A stretch of DNA of 6,568 nt from Zetaproteobacteria bacterium. GTDB lineage: Bacteria > Pseudomonadota > Zetaproteobacteria > Mariprofundales > Mariprofundaceae. The notes under the pieces were generated by a model. That model was given only the letters and a program-made list of their open reading frames with translations. It was not told the origin of the DNA and made no database searches. Of this stretch, positions 6,410 to 6,568 are shown one piece after another. The stretch's first letter is position 1. Each line of letters begins with the position of its first letter. The DNA lies in NCBI GenBank assembly GCA_021545595.1, contig JAJRVG010000161.1, forward strand, positions 1-6,568. The letters are read 5' to 3'. The translations under genes were made by a program, and so were the position numbers.

Positions 6410-6568
6410 ATGTCTGAAAGCATTGTGCGTGCATTGAAATGTCGGGAGTGTGGTCAGGAGTATGCCATTGAGCCGACTCATGTTTGTGAGTTCTGCTTCG
6501 GCCCACTGGAAGTGGCTTATGACTACGAGAAGCTGGAGGGTAAATTTACCCGCGAGCTGATTGAGTCC
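6410..6568 (+). CDS. thrC: Threonine synthase, zinc-ribbon N-terminal type, 5' part only
   Basis: The first 53 codons run to the window end. The ATG at 6410 follows AGGAG (6400-6404) by five bases. The protein begins MSESIVRALKCRECGQEYAI and continues HVCEFCFGPLEVAYDYEKLEG, with the zinc-ribbon cysteines C11, C14, C26 and C29. The CRECG...CEFCFGPLEVxYDY pattern is typical of the N-terminus of a PLP-dependent threonine synthase subfamily, which converts O-phosphohomoserine to threonine and phosphate in the cytoplasm. The PLP lysine and the rest of the enzyme lie outside the window, so a paralogue using the same fold for another beta- or gamma-replacement reaction is not excluded. It is the first gene after the SAM-I riboswitch and terminator and is expected to be repressed by SAM. 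Genes further down the same transcript are not visible. Confidence 0.82.
   Translation, partial: MSESIVRALKCRECGQEYAIEPTHVCEFCFGPLEVAYDYEKLEGKFTRELIES

Noticed and set aside
6276..6506. A 76-codon minus-strand frame across the terminator and the start of the threonine synthase gene
   Set aside because: It is antisense to the terminator and the thrC start and reads through the T-tract as KKTS-type sequence, with no family resemblance.

Overview
The window reads like a proteobacterial (Gram-negative) chromosome segment with anaerobic or microaerobic metabolism. The evidence is a NifJ-type single-chain pyruvate:ferredoxin oxidoreductase (PFOR), an IS3-family element, and gamma-proteobacterial-looking promoter and Shine-Dalgarno sequences. 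I cannot name the genus. A SAM-I (S-box) riboswitch, far commoner in Firmicutes, is present and is a notable trait for such a background.

Left part (1-1263), accessory DNA: the window opens in the last 39 codons of an IS3-family transposase, whose stop codon lies inside a recognisable right terminal repeat ending at about 139. Directly after it lies an AT-rich gene that seems to have lost its own start. Its open frame now begins inside the IS, in a different frame from the transposase. The encoded protein has a PD-(D/E)XK/Vsr-like nuclease-type core flanked by repeats resembling homing-endonuclease-associated repeats. A 79-bp convergent gap with a weak hairpin separates it from the next genes.

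Central part (1264-5867, minus strand), core metabolism: a two-gene operon with the large PFOR gene first and a dihydroorotate-dehydrogenase-like FMN flavoprotein second. They overlap by ATGA, indicating translational coupling. PFOR interconverts pyruvate + CoA and acetyl-CoA + CO2 with a low-potential ferredoxin or flavodoxin. The flavoprotein lacks the usual DHOD catalytic-base motif and is probably an accessory oxidoreductase rather than a pyrimidine enzyme.

Right part (5868-6568): a 542-bp regulatory region leads to the plus-strand start of a zinc-ribbon threonine synthase gene (thrC-like), cut by the window edge. The region holds two identical 36-bp direct repeats 66 bp apart, a candidate promoter, a well-formed SAM-I riboswitch aptamer, a possible antiterminator pairing and a strong intrinsic terminator. 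Layout and logic suggest that SAM turns off transcription of the threonine synthase gene by attenuation. The SAM-I/threonine synthase pairing and the truncated repeat-nuclease are the two items most worth following up.
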